Positions 1 through 9,530 of a DNA stretch of 64,000 nucleotides are shown here, one piece after another. Each line of letters begins with the position of its first letter. The first letter of the stretch is position 1. This DNA is from Arthrobacter sp. PsM3. Lineage in GTDB: Bacteria; Actinomycetota; Actinomycetes; Actinomycetales; Micrococcaceae. A model generated the notes under the pieces. The model ran no database searches. It saw only the letters and a list, made by a program, of their open reading frames with translations, and was not told where the DNA came from. The position numbers and the translations under genes were made by a program. Location: the NCBI RefSeq assembly GCF_030433895.1, contig NZ_JARUXE010000003.1, forward strand, positions 62,001 through 126,000, read 5' to 3'.

Positions 1-185
1 GCCGACACGCCCCGCCGGAATGTGACCGAATGACATAGTTGTTGTTTATGTTATTGGTGTGACCAGTGTTGCCAAAGTGGCAATTGGCACGTAGCCTCGA
101 CCGTGCTGGGGATCAGCCGCACGTTTCCACGCGCCGGAAATCCACATTCTCCCGCTCCAGCCCGACACTGCAGCGAGGTTTGCCC

Positions 186-1604
186 ATGACTTGGACCGGT
201 TCCGGCCGAAAGACGGCCGCGCTGTGCGCCGCCGTCGTCTTCCTGGGAGCAGTGGCCCTGCCCGCGCACGCAGACCCGCTCCCCACGGTCTTTCAGGTCC
301 CCGCTTCACCCGAAATTCCGTCGCCGGAGGATATTGCCGCGGCCAAGACCAGTGAGAGCGCGACGGCGGAGCAGGTCACCGCGATCGACCACCTCCTGGC
401 GGATGCTTCCACGGCCCAGGAAGCCAGCCTCGCAGCCTCTTTGCGGGCCAACAATTCTTACGGCGAAGCCCTCGTCGAGCTCCAGACCCGGCGCGACACC
501 GCCGCGGTTGCCGCCGCCAAGGCTTCGGCAGCCGGGGCGGAGGAGCAGAAGATGCGCAAGCAGATCGGCCAACTCGCCGGCGATCTCTACCGCAACGGCG
601 GCCTGAATCCCGCCCTCAGCAGCTTTGTCAGCGGGAACGGCAACCCCCTGGAACAGGCCGCCACACTCGAAGCGGTGACGGCCGGGCGCACCAGGGCCTT
701 CCAGTCGGCCGAAACCGCCGCAGTCGCCGCCGAATCGCTGACCGCTGCCGCCGAGGACGCCAACCGTGCCGCCGACGAGGCCGCGCGGACGGCGGAGACG
801 CGCAAGCTCGACGCCGGGCGTGCCAACGACGCCCAGCGGAAGGCGATGTCCGAGGCGAGCGCGCAGCGGACCGTGCTGGTGGACCAGCTCGCGAGCCTCA
901 AGAACACCACCGTCGCTCTGGAATCGGCCCGTGTGGACGCCCTGGACCGCCAGCGCCAGCAGGACCGGCTTGCCGCAGTCACGGCGGCTGCCGCCCAGGG
1001 TTCCGGCCAGAGCGCTGACCCTCAGCCCGACGCCGCTCCGGGCAACCCGGCCCCGGTCAACCAGAGTCCGCAGGCACCGGCCGCAGCTGCCCCCGTACCG
1101 CCGCCCGCGCCCGTTGTCCCCGTTCCAGGTCCAGCCGCCCCTGCCGCGCCGGCGGCCCCGCCCGCGCCCGTTCCTGCACCCGCTCCTGCGCCCGTTCCGC
1201 CGCCCGCCACTGCCCCTGCCCCGTCGCCGGGCGGCTCGAACCAGACGGCGATCTCGGCGGCTCTCGGCAAGGTCGGCGCGCCCTATTTCTACCAGTACGG
1301 CGGGACCGGTGCGCGGGGATTCGACTGCTCCGGACTGGTCCAGAACGCGTTCGCCGCAGCCGGCAAGCACCTGCCCCGCACCGCTTCCCAGCAGTTTGCC
1401 CAGGCCCCCGTGCATGTCCCGCTCTCCCAGGCCCAGCCGGGCGACCTGCTGGTCTGGGGGTCGGCACCGGATTTCTACCATGTGGCGATTTACCTTGGCG
1501 GCGGACGCGTGGTCCAGGCGCTGAATCCCGACGCCGGGATTACCGTGACCGACGTTGCCGCCATGTCCGGAATGCAGCTGTACCCGGCGGTCGCCCGGTA
1601 CTGA
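186..1604 (+). CDS. secreted NlpC/P60 family peptidoglycan hydrolase
   Basis: Predicted cell-wall endopeptidase acting outside the membrane. The 472-residue product starts with a signal peptide (cleavage likely after AHA at 27-29). An Ala/Glu/Arg-rich coiled-coil region (about 40-275) and a long Pro/Ala linker (about 278-354) follow. The C-terminal NlpC/P60 domain carries the catalytic Cys in FDCSGL (Cys381) and His in YHVAIYLG (His432). The layout matches actinobacterial RipA-like daughter-cell separation hydrolases. The ATG at 186 was chosen because GAGG lies 8 nt upstream and a signal peptide follows directly; the frame is open further upstream but that part does not look like protein. The coiled coil probably autoinhibits or positions the enzyme (family knowledge). 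It is monocistronic and converges on the ABC genes that follow. Confidence 0.9.
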   Translation: MTWTGSGRKTAALCAAVVFLGAVALPAHADPLPTVFQVPASPEIPSPEDIAAAKTSESATAEQVTAIDHLLADASTAQEASLAASLRANNSYGEALVELQTRRDTAAVAAAKASAAGAEEQKMRKQIGQLAGDLYRNGGLNPALSSFVSGNGNPLEQAATLEAVTAGRTRAFQSAETAAVAAESLTAAAEDANRAADEAARTAETRKLDAGRANDAQRKAMSEASAQRTVLVDQLASLKNTTVALESARVDALDRQRQQDRLAAVTAAAAQGSGQSADPQPDAAPGNPAPVNQSPQAPAAAAPVPPPAPVVPVPGPAAPAAPAAPPAPVPAPAPAPVPPPATAPAPSPGGSNQTAISAALGKVGAPYFYQYGGTGARGFDCSGLVQNAFAAAGKHLPRTASQQFAQAPVHVPLSQAQPGDLLVWGSAPDFYHVAIYLGGGRVVQALNPDAGITVTDVAAMSGMQLYPAVARY

Positions 1605-1610
1605 GCGCCG

Positions 1611-2537
1611 TTAGGAGAGCACGTCCTTGGTGATGAACCTGCCGTAGGCGAGGGCACCGAAGACTGCGACGTAGCCGCCCTGCAGCAGCAGGTTCGTGAG
1701 GAAGGAATCCCACGCGATGGGCTGGCGGAGCAGGTCCGCGAAGTCCAGCCAGTAGTGGCTGAAAAGCCACGGATGCAGCCAGTCCAGCTGGGGCAGCGCG
1801 TCGAGGACCTGCGAGACCACCGAGAGCACCACCGTGGACGCCATCGCACCCACTGGCACGTCCGTGAGGGTGGACATAAAGAGCCCGATCGCCGACAGGC
1901 CCATCAGTGAGACGGCGAGGTAGGCCGCTATCAGCAGCAGCCGCAACAATGCCTCGGCCGCGCCGATCGAGTCGCCGGAGAGCAGGGTGACCGGGCCAAC
2001 CGGGAAGAGCGCTGCTCCGATCGCCGCGCCGACAAGTGCCACCACGAGCGGCGCCGTGATGGCGAAGGCCACCGCCCCGGCGTATTTCACCAGCAGCAGC
2101 CGGACCCGGCCTGCCGGCGCCACCAGCAGGTAGCGCAGTGTTCCCAGTCCGGCCTCGCCGGCCACGGTATCCCCCGCGACCACCCCTACGGTCAGTGGAA
2201 GGAACAGCGGAACGGACACGAGCAACGCGGTCACGCCGACGAACAAGCCGTTCTGGGTAATCCGGTCCAGGAACGCCGGACCCCGCCCCGCCGGCACCGC
2301 GGAGGACAGCCGGACCGCCACGGCGATCAGGATCGGAATGGCCGCCAAAGCACACAGCATGGCCCAGGTCCTGCGGCGGCGGAAGAGCACCCCGAGTTCG
2401 GATGCGAGCAGGCCCCGCCCCCACCGGCCCTGCCGGGTGGGCGCCGCGGCGGGGCTGCCGCCGGAGCCGGAGGCACTGCTGGCAACGGACCCATTCCGCG
2501 GACCGGACTTTTCACCGGAAGACTTTTCACTGGACAA
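1611..2537 (-). CDS. ABC-2 type transporter permease
   Basis: Membrane subunit of an ABC exporter. The first 45 residues or so are polar and Ser/Gly-rich, then about six hydrophobic helices follow, with the long periplasmic-side loop typical of ABC-2 permeases. It forms a three-gene unit with the upstream ATPase and LolA-like gene. The only nearby in-frame start is a TTG at 2537, which overlaps the end of the ATPase gene by 11 nt. A strong GGGGGAGGG lies 7 nt upstream of that TTG, so the start is well supported and translation is probably coupled. The substrate cannot be read from the sequence. The gene ends 6 nt from the end of the convergent NlpC/P60 gene. Confidence 0.88.
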   Translation of the reverse strand: MSSEKSSGEKSGPRNGSVASSASGSGGSPAAAPTRQGRWGRGLLASELGVLFRRRRTWAMLCALAAIPILIAVAVRLSSAVPAGRGPAFLDRITQNGLFVGVTALLVSVPLFLPLTVGVVAGDTVAGEAGLGTLRYLLVAPAGRVRLLLVKYAGAVAFAITAPLVVALVGAAIGAALFPVGPVTLLSGDSIGAAEALLRLLLIAAYLAVSLMGLSAIGLFMSTLTDVPVGAMASTVVLSVVSQVLDALPQLDWLHPWLFSHYWLDFADLLRQPIAWDSFLTNLLLQGGYVAVFGALAYGRFITKDVLS

Positions 2538-3552
2538 CGTCGAAGCCCTCCCCCGTCAGCGCCACAAAGCGCTCTTCCAGGCTGACCTGTTCCGTCGCGA
2601 ACCCGCGGACCCGGACGCCGGCGGCCACCAGCGCCGCCACAACCGCCTCCGGCGCCACGGCCCCGGCGCCCGCCGCCGCTGTCGCCGCCGCGGGAAGCGG
2701 GGCGTAGAGCACCTCACCCGCATTGCTGGAATCTGTGCTGCCGGGCACCGCAGTGGTGGCCGTGCCGTCCGCGGCCGCGCTCAGGCCCAGCCGGGCCAGG
2801 ACCTCGGCCGCGGCTCCGGCGTCCGGGGTCAGTACCCGGATCCGGGCCTGCCCTGCCTGCCGCAGCTCCGCCAGGGTCCCCTGTGCCACCAGCCGGCCCG
2901 CACTCATGATGGCCGCGTGCGTGCAGATTTGTTCCACTTCGGCCAGCAGGTGGCTGGAGACGAACACCGTGGCGCCATCGGCGGCGAGCGAGCGCACCAG
3001 GCTGCGGACCTCCCGGGTGCCCTGCGGATCGAGGCCGTTGGTCGGTTCGTCCAGGACCAGGAGTTCGCGCGGCGCCAGCAGGGCGTTGGCGATGCCCAGC
3101 CGCTGTTTCATGCCCAGCGAATAGGCCCTGACCTTCTTGTCCGCGGCATGCGTCAACCCCACCCGCTCCAGCGCCGAGTGGACCCGGGCAGCGCGGGTGG
3201 CGGCCGGAACGTGGGGGTCCGCGGCGTCGAGCCGGTGCAGGTTGGCCGCGCCGGAGAGGAACGGGTAGAAGGCCGGTCCCTCAACCAGGGCGCCCACGCG
3301 GGGCAGCACCTCGCGCAGCTGCCCCGGCATGTCCTGGCCGAGGAGCCGGACGGATCCGGACGTGGCCGCGGCGAGACCGAGCATCAGCCGGATCGTGGTG
3401 GTCTTGCCCGAGCCGTTGGGGCCCAGGAAGCCGAAGACTGAGCCTTTCGGCACGGCCAGGTCGACGCCGTCGACGGCCAGCTGGTGTCCGAAGCGCTTGC
3501 TGAGACCGGAGGTCTCGATGCTTAGTTCCGTCGCCGGTCCGACGGCGGTCAC
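2527..3552 (-). CDS. ABC transporter ATP-binding protein
   Basis: ATPase subunit paired with the ABC-2 permease downstream. Walker A is GPNGSGKT (residues 44-51), the signature region reads YSLGMKQRL, and Walker B is LLVLDEPTNGLDP followed by the H-loop SSHLL. After the roughly 220-residue ATPase core there is an Ala/Gly-rich C-terminal extension of about 120 residues, as in drug- and lantibiotic-type CcmA-like ATPases. GTG at 3552 is preferred because homology begins just after it and it lies 19 nt after the preceding stop; an ATG at 3630 would overlap the upstream gene by 59 nt. No good ribosome binding site is visible, so the start is uncertain, but the function class is firm. Confidence 0.9.
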   Translation of the reverse strand: MTAVGPATELSIETSGLSKRFGHQLAVDGVDLAVPKGSVFGFLGPNGSGKTTTIRLMLGLAAATSGSVRLLGQDMPGQLREVLPRVGALVEGPAFYPFLSGAANLHRLDAADPHVPAATRAARVHSALERVGLTHAADKKVRAYSLGMKQRLGIANALLAPRELLVLDEPTNGLDPQGTREVRSLVRSLAADGATVFVSSHLLAEVEQICTHAAIMSAGRLVAQGTLAELRQAGQARIRVLTPDAGAAAEVLARLGLSAAADGTATTAVPGSTDSSNAGEVLYAPLPAAATAAAGAGAVAPEAVVAALVAAGVRVRGFATEQVSLEERFVALTGEGFDVVQ

Positions 3553-3571
3553 GCGGCGGTCACCGGATGGT

Positions 3572-4732
3572 TCACCGCTGCGTGGCGGCGGATTGCAGCC
3601 GCTCCAACGGCACGGAACCGGCGAGGACACGCCCGTCGTCGAGGATCAGCACGTTCACCAGCGATGTGGACACCAGCTTGCCGCCCGGGACGGCCACTGC
3701 GGCCTGTTCCAGCAGCGCGGCGGCGTCGGGCCGGGTTCCGCGCGGGTCGGCGGTGCCAGGCTGCAGCGGGTTGGCGGCCGCCTGGTCCGGCGCTCCGGTT
3801 TGAGGCGGGGTCTGGTCCGGGAGCGTGATGGACCCCGCCGGGAATTCGAGGACGGACTCCCAGCCTGTTCCGATCACGGTGGGCCGCTTCGCAGCGTTCG
3901 CTGTGCGGGCGTCCGGCGGCAGTGCGGCGGCATCGGCCTTATGGTCCGCCAGCGGGATTTCCTTCACCGTGGCACCGGGCGGCGGAGTGAAGTTGAAGAG
4001 GGAGGCATCCGGGGCCTCAAGCGTGAGGCTGGTAAACGCGACGCTGAAGGCCGGCCCGGACTGGCCCCGGGCCTTGACTTCGACGCCGAGCGGCAGTCCG
4101 CTTTCGCCGTCGACCGCGATGGCGACGGACGCCAGGAGGGTGACGTCCGACTTCGGGGTGAGCACGAGGTTGTAGGCTGCCCGTCCGGCCACCCTGGTAT
4201 CCGGTCCCACGGTTACCGCGGTGCCCGGGTCGAGTTTGGCGAGCAGCTTGTCGGCCAGCTCCGCGGGGGTCTGCGTTCCGGGACGGGCCTCTTGGCGGTC
4301 GGCGGCATCGGCAGGCAGCTGGGCGTGGGCGGCCGTGTTGTCCTTGGAGTTGTAGAACCAGAGGTCGTTGCCGTTCGTGACCGCATCCCGTTCCGCCATC
4401 TTGTCCATGACCTGGACGCGGGCCTTTCCGGGACCGTCAAGGTAAATGCGGGCGGTGTGGGGTCCGGCGAGCAGCTCCAGCCAGGCGGTCTCCGGGGACC
4501 TCGCACCGGACCCGGACGTCGGAAGGTCCGGCAGGCCGATCTCGGAGCTCTGTTCCAGCGTCCCGGACAGTGATTTTTCGCCGTGCTGGGCGACCATCAG
4601 CAGCACCTGCTGCGGAGTCTTCTCCGGCAGCGGGTCTCCGGCGCTCGCGGGAAGGGATCCGGACAGCACACCGGCCGCGATCACGGCGGGCACCGCCACA
4701 GCGGGGATCCAACGCAGCCATTTGCGCGTCAT
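3572..4732 (-). CDS. LolA-like lipoprotein-carrier domain protein, exported
   Basis: Exported protein of about 386 residues. Behind the start MTRKWLRW lies a hydrophobic signal segment ending near LPASAGDPLP. The body has the beta-rich LolA/LppX-like fold signature, with repeated statements such as AWLELLAGPHTARIYLDGPGKARVQVMD and the DLWFYNSKDN motif common to actinobacterial outer-membrane-lipoprotein-sorting-like proteins. In Actinobacteria such proteins sit next to ABC-2 exporters or sigma factors. Here the gene leads a lolA-like/ATPase/permease operon, so it may hand a lipidic or peptide substrate to or from the exporter (inference). The start was taken at the second methionine because the N-terminal signal peptide follows immediately; ATG 4768 is an alternative. 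Confidence 0.75.
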   Translation of the reverse strand: MTRKWLRWIPAVAVPAVIAAGVLSGSLPASAGDPLPEKTPQQVLLMVAQHGEKSLSGTLEQSSEIGLPDLPTSGSGARSPETAWLELLAGPHTARIYLDGPGKARVQVMDKMAERDAVTNGNDLWFYNSKDNTAAHAQLPADAADRQEARPGTQTPAELADKLLAKLDPGTAVTVGPDTRVAGRAAYNLVLTPKSDVTLLASVAIAVDGESGLPLGVEVKARGQSGPAFSVAFTSLTLEAPDASLFNFTPPPGATVKEIPLADHKADAAALPPDARTANAAKRPTVIGTGWESVLEFPAGSITLPDQTPPQTGAPDQAAANPLQPGTADPRGTRPDAAALLEQAAVAVPGGKLVSTSLVNVLILDDGRVLAGSVPLERLQSAATQR

Positions 4733-4861
4733 GGCAACCGCGCTCCAACTTTGCAGCTCATGATTCAACAGTACGCCCGGGATTGGCCCGTTTCACCCCT
4801 GACCGGCGGATTGGTCCGTCTCGGAGTCCGGGTGTGCGGCCGCCGTGGTCGTGGCCCGGCT

Positions 4862-5626
4862 TTAAGGCTCGGTAAAAACGTTCAGCGTCAGCTCGACCGC
4901 CCCGAGCAGGAGCGCGAGGACCGAAGTCCCGAGTCCGGCAACGAGCAACAACCCCGGGTGGGCGAGTCCCACGACGACCCGCCTGAGACGTGGCCTGCCG
5001 CGCAGGAACTTCCTGGGCAGGCCGCCCGGCGCGGGGTCCAGCCGCCAGCCGCGGAGCCGCCGGAGGAACCATGCGCAGCGGACGATGAAGGCCAGCCAGA
5101 GCACTGATACCACGAGGGGAACCGCGGCCAGCAGGAGATTGAACCCGAGGGCCGTGACCTCCCGCTCGGAGGCGCCGACAAGGGACTGGATGGTGGTGGA
5201 GATCGAGGCGCTCATGACCACCGAGACCCCCCACACGAGAAACGCCGCAGTCAGGGCGAGGAAGCGGACGAAGAAGTGCCCCAGCACGGAGTCCTTCCGC
5301 GGCTTGAGATACCGGCGTGGCGTGCCCTGCAGCAGGGCGATGGTCGCCAGCAGGGTGGGCAGGGCAGCCATGCCGACCATCACGTACCAGGACCAGCGGG
5401 CGAAGTCGAGGAATTCGTCCGCGACGATCAGGACCGCCCAGAATCCCGTCCAGGCCCAGCCGGCCGTGAGGGGCCGGCGGACGAGCCAGCCGGGGAGCCA
5501 GGGGTCGTCGACGCCGGGCTGCGCCGGCGGGGTCGCCGCCGGCTGGTTTTCCGGCTGGTTTTCCTGCCGGTGTTCCGGCACGGTTTCGTCTCGCACCGGC
5601 GGAGGGGGGCCCTGCGCATCGCTCAT
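4862..5626 (-). CDS. multi-pass membrane protein of unknown function
   Basis: About 254 residues. The N-terminal 40 residues are polar and rich in Pro, Glu and Gln. Four to five hydrophobic segments follow (around WTGFWAVLIVADEF, VMVGMAALPTLLATIALL, FLALTAAFLVWGVSVVMS, LLLAAVPLVVSVLWLAFIV and LLLVAGLGTSVLALLL). The third and fourth loops are basic. I do not recognise the family. It begins 13 nt after the stop of the PEP/pyruvate-binding gene and is surely co-transcribed with it, so its role may be tied to that enzyme. ATG 5626 is preferred over GTG 5632 because AGGGTGG sits just ahead of it. Confidence 0.75.
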   Translation of the reverse strand: MSDAQGPPPPVRDETVPEHRQENQPENQPAATPPAQPGVDDPWLPGWLVRRPLTAGWAWTGFWAVLIVADEFLDFARWSWYVMVGMAALPTLLATIALLQGTPRRYLKPRKDSVLGHFFVRFLALTAAFLVWGVSVVMSASISTTIQSLVGASEREVTALGFNLLLAAVPLVVSVLWLAFIVRCAWFLRRLRGWRLDPAPGGLPRKFLRGRPRLRRVVVGLAHPGLLLVAGLGTSVLALLLGAVELTLNVFTEP

Positions 5627-5639
5627 GTCCACCCTGTCG

Positions 5640-8432
5640 CTAAGGCCCCGCCGGCGGGGCGCCCGGCACCACGGTGCCGGCGGCGCCGTCGACCGTGATG
5701 CTGTGCCCGGTGACGATCAGCGAGGTGGCGTCCGGAACCCCGACCACTGCCGGGATCCCGTACTCACGGGCCACGACGGCGCCATGCGAGTTGGGTCCGC
5801 CCATTTCCATCACCAGGCCGCCGGCAGTAAGGAATAACGGCGTCCAGCCCGGATCGGTCGACGGTGCCACGAGGATCTCGCCGGGCTCCAGCTGCGCACC
5901 CTGCGGCTCCAGGATGACGCGGGCCGCGGCGGTCACCGTGCCGGCCGACGCCGGGGTGCCAGTCAGCACCCCCGCGGCTGCGGGATCGGTCCCGGCCTGC
6001 AGCGCTTCGGGTTCCGTCCCGTCCGAGAGCAGCACCCGCGGGATGCGGCGGCGGCCCAGTTCCTGGGCATAAGCGTCCCGGCGCTGCGCCACAACGTCGT
6101 GCAGCGGCTTCCCGGCGAGGCCGTCGCGGGCCTCGCCCAGGTCGAGGAAGAAGACGTCGTCCGCTTCGGTGATGCAGCCGGAGCCGGCCAGTTCCGTTCC
6201 AACGGCCTGGAGCTGCCCGCGCACCGCGGCCAGGGCCTCGACGATGTGGTACTTCGGCAGCTCCCGCAGCCCGGCGAACATCCGGGTGCGCTTCAGTGCC
6301 GCCCGCACCAGCGCAGCCCGCAGCCTGCTCCGCTTCTCCGCGGCTGCGGCAAGCCGCTCCATCTGGGCCTCGGCGTCGCGTGCCGCCCTGCTGAACTGCC
6401 GGTCCGGGGCCTGCCCGGTGTCCTCCAGCCGCAGGTAGTTGGCCAGGACTCCGAGGATGTGGGCGGGGTCGTCGGACCAGCGGGGCATGCCCACATCGAT
6501 CTCCGCCACAGCCCGGTGCCCGTAGCGGCTGAGGAACCCGGCCAGCCCGGACTGCACGGCGGCGGGAAGCTCGCGGGCCCGGTAGCGGCGGACCAGCTCC
6601 GGGACCCCTGTTTCATCGAACACAGCGCCGTCGAACGCCGCGGCGGATCCGGCGTCGGCCCGGATGTCGGAGGCGAGCTGCCAGAGTGCCAGGTCCATTT
6701 CGGTGGTCACGTTGTTGGGCAGCCCCCGCAGGACCGGCTGCAGTGCCCCCGCGCCGCCGTCGGGTCCCAGCAGCCTGCCGGCGGCTGCCAGCAGGGCAAA
6801 GCCCAGGGCGGGCAGCGGCAGGATGCTCGGCACCACGGGGAAAAGTTCCTGTCCCAGGATGCGCTCCACGTGGTCCAGCCTCTGCACCGGCGTGGACCCT
6901 ACCGGCACCACGAGGGCGGCCCGGAACCGTTCGCCGAACCGTTCCGCCCGGCGCAGCGCGGCCTCGGGACGGAACAGGGCGCGCAGCAGCGACTCCGGGA
7001 CCCTGGCCCGGGCTGCCACGGGCGCGACATGCCGCAGCAGCCGCCACGGGGACCTGCTGGTGACGGCGAACCGGGGGTCCGCGAACAGCCGGCGCAACAC
7101 TGCCGCCGAGCGGGCCTCCATGACGTCGAACACCCGGGGCACGATCGCCCGTCCAACGGCGCTGCGCAGCACCGGGGTGAGGTCGAAAAACAGCCGCTGA
7201 CCCGCCTGGACATAGGGTGCCGGCCCCTCGCGAGGGTCAGGAACGTCGAAATGCGCCGCGCGCGCCACGGACGAGGCAATCAGCCGGAACGCTGCCAGTC
7301 CCATCGGGGTCAGCGGGCGGGTCAGGCCCTGGGCCAGGCTGAAGCACAGGTAGACGCGTGTCCCGTCCCGGATCCGCTGCCGCTCCGGCAACGGGTACAG
7401 GGTGGTGATGGGCCGCGACTGCGTCAGCCACACTTCCCCGCCGCCGTCGACGGCCCATTCGAGGTCCTGCGGAGCGCCGAAGTGCACCTCGGCGCGGCGG
7501 CCAAGGAGCTCCAGTGCGGCAAGCTGGGCGTCGTCCAGGCAGGGCTGCGACCCGGCCCCGGACAACTTGATCCGTTCGGTTCCCCCGCCGGGCATCGGCC
7601 GGATCGCCAAGCTCTTGTTCCCGATCCTGCGCTCGAGGACCGTTTGCGTGCCGCTGTCGACGACGAAGTGGTCCGGGTTGACTGCACCGGAAACCACCGA
7701 TTCGCCGAGCCCGGGGCTGGCGTCGATGACCGCCTCGTGCCGCCTGCCGGTCACCGGATTAGCGGTGAACAGGACCCCGGCCACGGCTGCGTCCACCATC
7801 CGCTGGACCACCACGGCAAGAGCCACCGTCGACGGGCTGATCCCGTGGCTGGCGCGGTAGCTCACGGCGCGGTCCGTCCAGAGCGACGCCCAGCACTGCC
7901 TGACGGCGGCTAGGACCGCGTCAAAACCCACGACGTTCAGGAAAGTGTCCTGCTGGCCGGCGAAACTGGCGAACGGCAGGTCCTCGGCGGTCGCGGACGA
8001 GCGCACCGCAACGGGCACATCCGGTCCCAGTGCCGAGTAGGCGTTCCGGACGGCCTCGGCGATGTCAGCGGGAACCGCCGCTGCCAGGACGCGGCGGCGG
8101 GCGTCGGCGGCCCGGCGGGCGAGCCCCGGAAGGTCATCCGGGGCGGTGGAGGCCAGGCCGGCGTGGACGGCGTCGAGTCCGGCGGGCGAGGTGGCACGCC
8201 GGTAGGCGTGCGTGGTCAGGCAGAAACCGGCCGGAACCGGCAGCCCGGCCCGGAGCAGTTCACCGAGGTTGGCCGCCTTGCCGCCGACGTCGGGAAGCAG
8301 CTCCGCGCCGACCAGCTCCAGGGCGAGCACCAGAGCGTGCCGCGGTTTGTGCCGCTGTTCCTGCTGCGGGGCCTGCTGAGTTTCCTGGTGCGGTTCCGGC
8401 TGCGGCGCAGCGGGGCCGGGGAGCTGCTCCAC
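5640..8432 (-). CDS. PEP/pyruvate-binding phosphotransferase, rifampin-phosphotransferase-like
   Basis: A 930-residue protein with an N-terminal ATP-grasp (PPDK N-terminal) domain after a Gln/Pro-rich leader; the start of the domain reads LLPDVGGKAANLGELL and the motif AVRSSATAEDLPFASFAGQ is intact. A long middle section follows. At the C-terminus is the mobile phosphohistidine domain, with STDPGWTPLF and GGPNSHGAVVARE, where His883 is the predicted catalytic histidine. No C-terminal PEP-binding TIM barrel is present, unlike PEP synthase. This order (ATP-grasp, substrate region, His domain) is that of rifampin phosphotransferase and related enzymes of unknown substrate. GTG 8432 has GGGAGG about 9 nt upstream. 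Substrate unknown; rifamycin inactivation is only one possibility. Confidence 0.85.
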   Translation of the reverse strand: MEQLPGPAAPQPEPHQETQQAPQQEQRHKPRHALVLALELVGAELLPDVGGKAANLGELLRAGLPVPAGFCLTTHAYRRATSPAGLDAVHAGLASTAPDDLPGLARRAADARRRVLAAAVPADIAEAVRNAYSALGPDVPVAVRSSATAEDLPFASFAGQQDTFLNVVGFDAVLAAVRQCWASLWTDRAVSYRASHGISPSTVALAVVVQRMVDAAVAGVLFTANPVTGRRHEAVIDASPGLGESVVSGAVNPDHFVVDSGTQTVLERRIGNKSLAIRPMPGGGTERIKLSGAGSQPCLDDAQLAALELLGRRAEVHFGAPQDLEWAVDGGGEVWLTQSRPITTLYPLPERQRIRDGTRVYLCFSLAQGLTRPLTPMGLAAFRLIASSVARAAHFDVPDPREGPAPYVQAGQRLFFDLTPVLRSAVGRAIVPRVFDVMEARSAAVLRRLFADPRFAVTSRSPWRLLRHVAPVAARARVPESLLRALFRPEAALRRAERFGERFRAALVVPVGSTPVQRLDHVERILGQELFPVVPSILPLPALGFALLAAAGRLLGPDGGAGALQPVLRGLPNNVTTEMDLALWQLASDIRADAGSAAAFDGAVFDETGVPELVRRYRARELPAAVQSGLAGFLSRYGHRAVAEIDVGMPRWSDDPAHILGVLANYLRLEDTGQAPDRQFSRAARDAEAQMERLAAAAEKRSRLRAALVRAALKRTRMFAGLRELPKYHIVEALAAVRGQLQAVGTELAGSGCITEADDVFFLDLGEARDGLAGKPLHDVVAQRRDAYAQELGRRRIPRVLLSDGTEPEALQAGTDPAAAGVLTGTPASAGTVTAAARVILEPQGAQLEPGEILVAPSTDPGWTPLFLTAGGLVMEMGGPNSHGAVVAREYGIPAVVGVPDATSLIVTGHSITVDGAAGTVVPGAPPAGP

Positions 8433-8492
8433 CTGGCGGTCCTCCCTTCGCGCTCGATCGGGTCGCTCGACCTGGTGCTGGACTGCCCCGGG

Positions 8493-9530
8493 CTACGAAT
8501 CCCCGAGGATGGGCCCGAAGTTCACCCGGTCCGCCAGCCGGGGATCGTCCCGGTCCGGAACCACCATAACCGGGCCCTTGGCGTGGTGCAGGATGCCGTC
8601 CGAGGTGGAACCCAGCAGCATCCCGGCGAAGCCGCCGCGGCCGCGGGTGCCGACGACCACCAGTTCCACGTGCCGGCTGGCCTCGACGAGGATGTCCACG
8701 GGAGATCCATCCACCAGCTGGTTCTCCACCGTGAGGTGCGGAAAGTGGCTCCGGATCCAGGCGGTGCCGGCGTCGAGCTGGACCCTGATGTCGGCGAAGA
8801 GCGCTTCGCGGTCCATCGGTGCCGGGACCCAGGCCAGCGAGCCGTTGTACTGCGGGACGGCGCACACCACCCGCAGCCGCGCCGAGAGCCGTTCGGCCTG
8901 GGCCGCCGCCTCCAATACCGCCACGCGGGCCTGTTCAGAGCCGTCGACCCCCACCACCACAACGTTTTCGACCGGGACGTGCCCGGATTTCGCCCGCTCC
9001 GCGAGAACATGCCGGTCGTCGGTGGTTTCGCCCAGCCGGTCCGCGCAGATCAGGGGCACGGTGACCGTGGGACATTTGGAGTGCGCGGGCAGGGCACTGC
9101 TGACGGAGCCGAGCAGCCGGCCGACGAAGCCTCCCCGGCCGCGGGTGCCGAAGACCAGCAGCTCGGCGGTTTCGGACATTTCCAGCAGGACGCCGGAGGC
9201 GTCGCCGTTTTCGACGGAGGCGTCGACGTCGATGTTGTACCCCGCGACCTTGTTCACGGCCTGCTGCAGGATGGCCTCCGCGCCTTCGCGGATCACCGAA
9301 TCGTCGACCGTGGCGTAGCCCCCGTCGAGCCCCGAGGCAGCAAAGATCGGCACGGAATAGGCGGTCACAATGTGCAGCGGACGACGGCGGCGCTCGGCCT
9401 CGCGGGCCGCCCACACCAGGGCGCACTTGCTGTGGTCGGACCCGTCAACGCCGACGACGATCGCCCGGGGAGCTGCGGACCCGCCGGGGGCATCCCCTGC
9501 CGGATCCGGATGAACCTGTTCTCGGCCCAT
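8493..9530 (-). CDS. universal stress protein, two UspA domains
   Basis: Cytoplasmic 345-residue protein made of two tandem UspA folds. Each begins with VVGVDGS (AIVVGVDGSDHS and VVVVGVDGSEQA). Each ends with an ATP-binding G-2x-G-9x-G-S/T loop: GTRGRGGFVGRLLGSVS in the first and GTRGRGGFAGMLLGSTS in the second. Two-domain nucleotide-binding Usps are typical of Actinobacteria and of hypoxia or stress responses. ATG 9530 is chosen because AAGGAGG lies 8 nt upstream; the open frame further upstream is spurious. It lies 61 nt ahead of the PEP/pyruvate-binding gene on the same strand and may share its transcript. Confidence 0.92.
   Translation of the reverse strand: MGREQVHPDPAGDAPGGSAAPRAIVVGVDGSDHSKCALVWAAREAERRRRPLHIVTAYSVPIFAASGLDGGYATVDDSVIREGAEAILQQAVNKVAGYNIDVDASVENGDASGVLLEMSETAELLVFGTRGRGGFVGRLLGSVSSALPAHSKCPTVTVPLICADRLGETTDDRHVLAERAKSGHVPVENVVVVGVDGSEQARVAVLEAAAQAERLSARLRVVCAVPQYNGSLAWVPAPMDREALFADIRVQLDAGTAWIRSHFPHLTVENQLVDGSPVDILVEASRHVELVVVGTRGRGGFAGMLLGSTSDGILHHAKGPVMVVPDRDDPRLADRVNFGPILGDS

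Noticed and set aside
1-185. Possible ydaO (c-di-AMP) riboswitch before the NlpC/P60 gene, as found before some cell-wall hydrolases.
   Set aside because: The conserved core elements could not be located in the leader.
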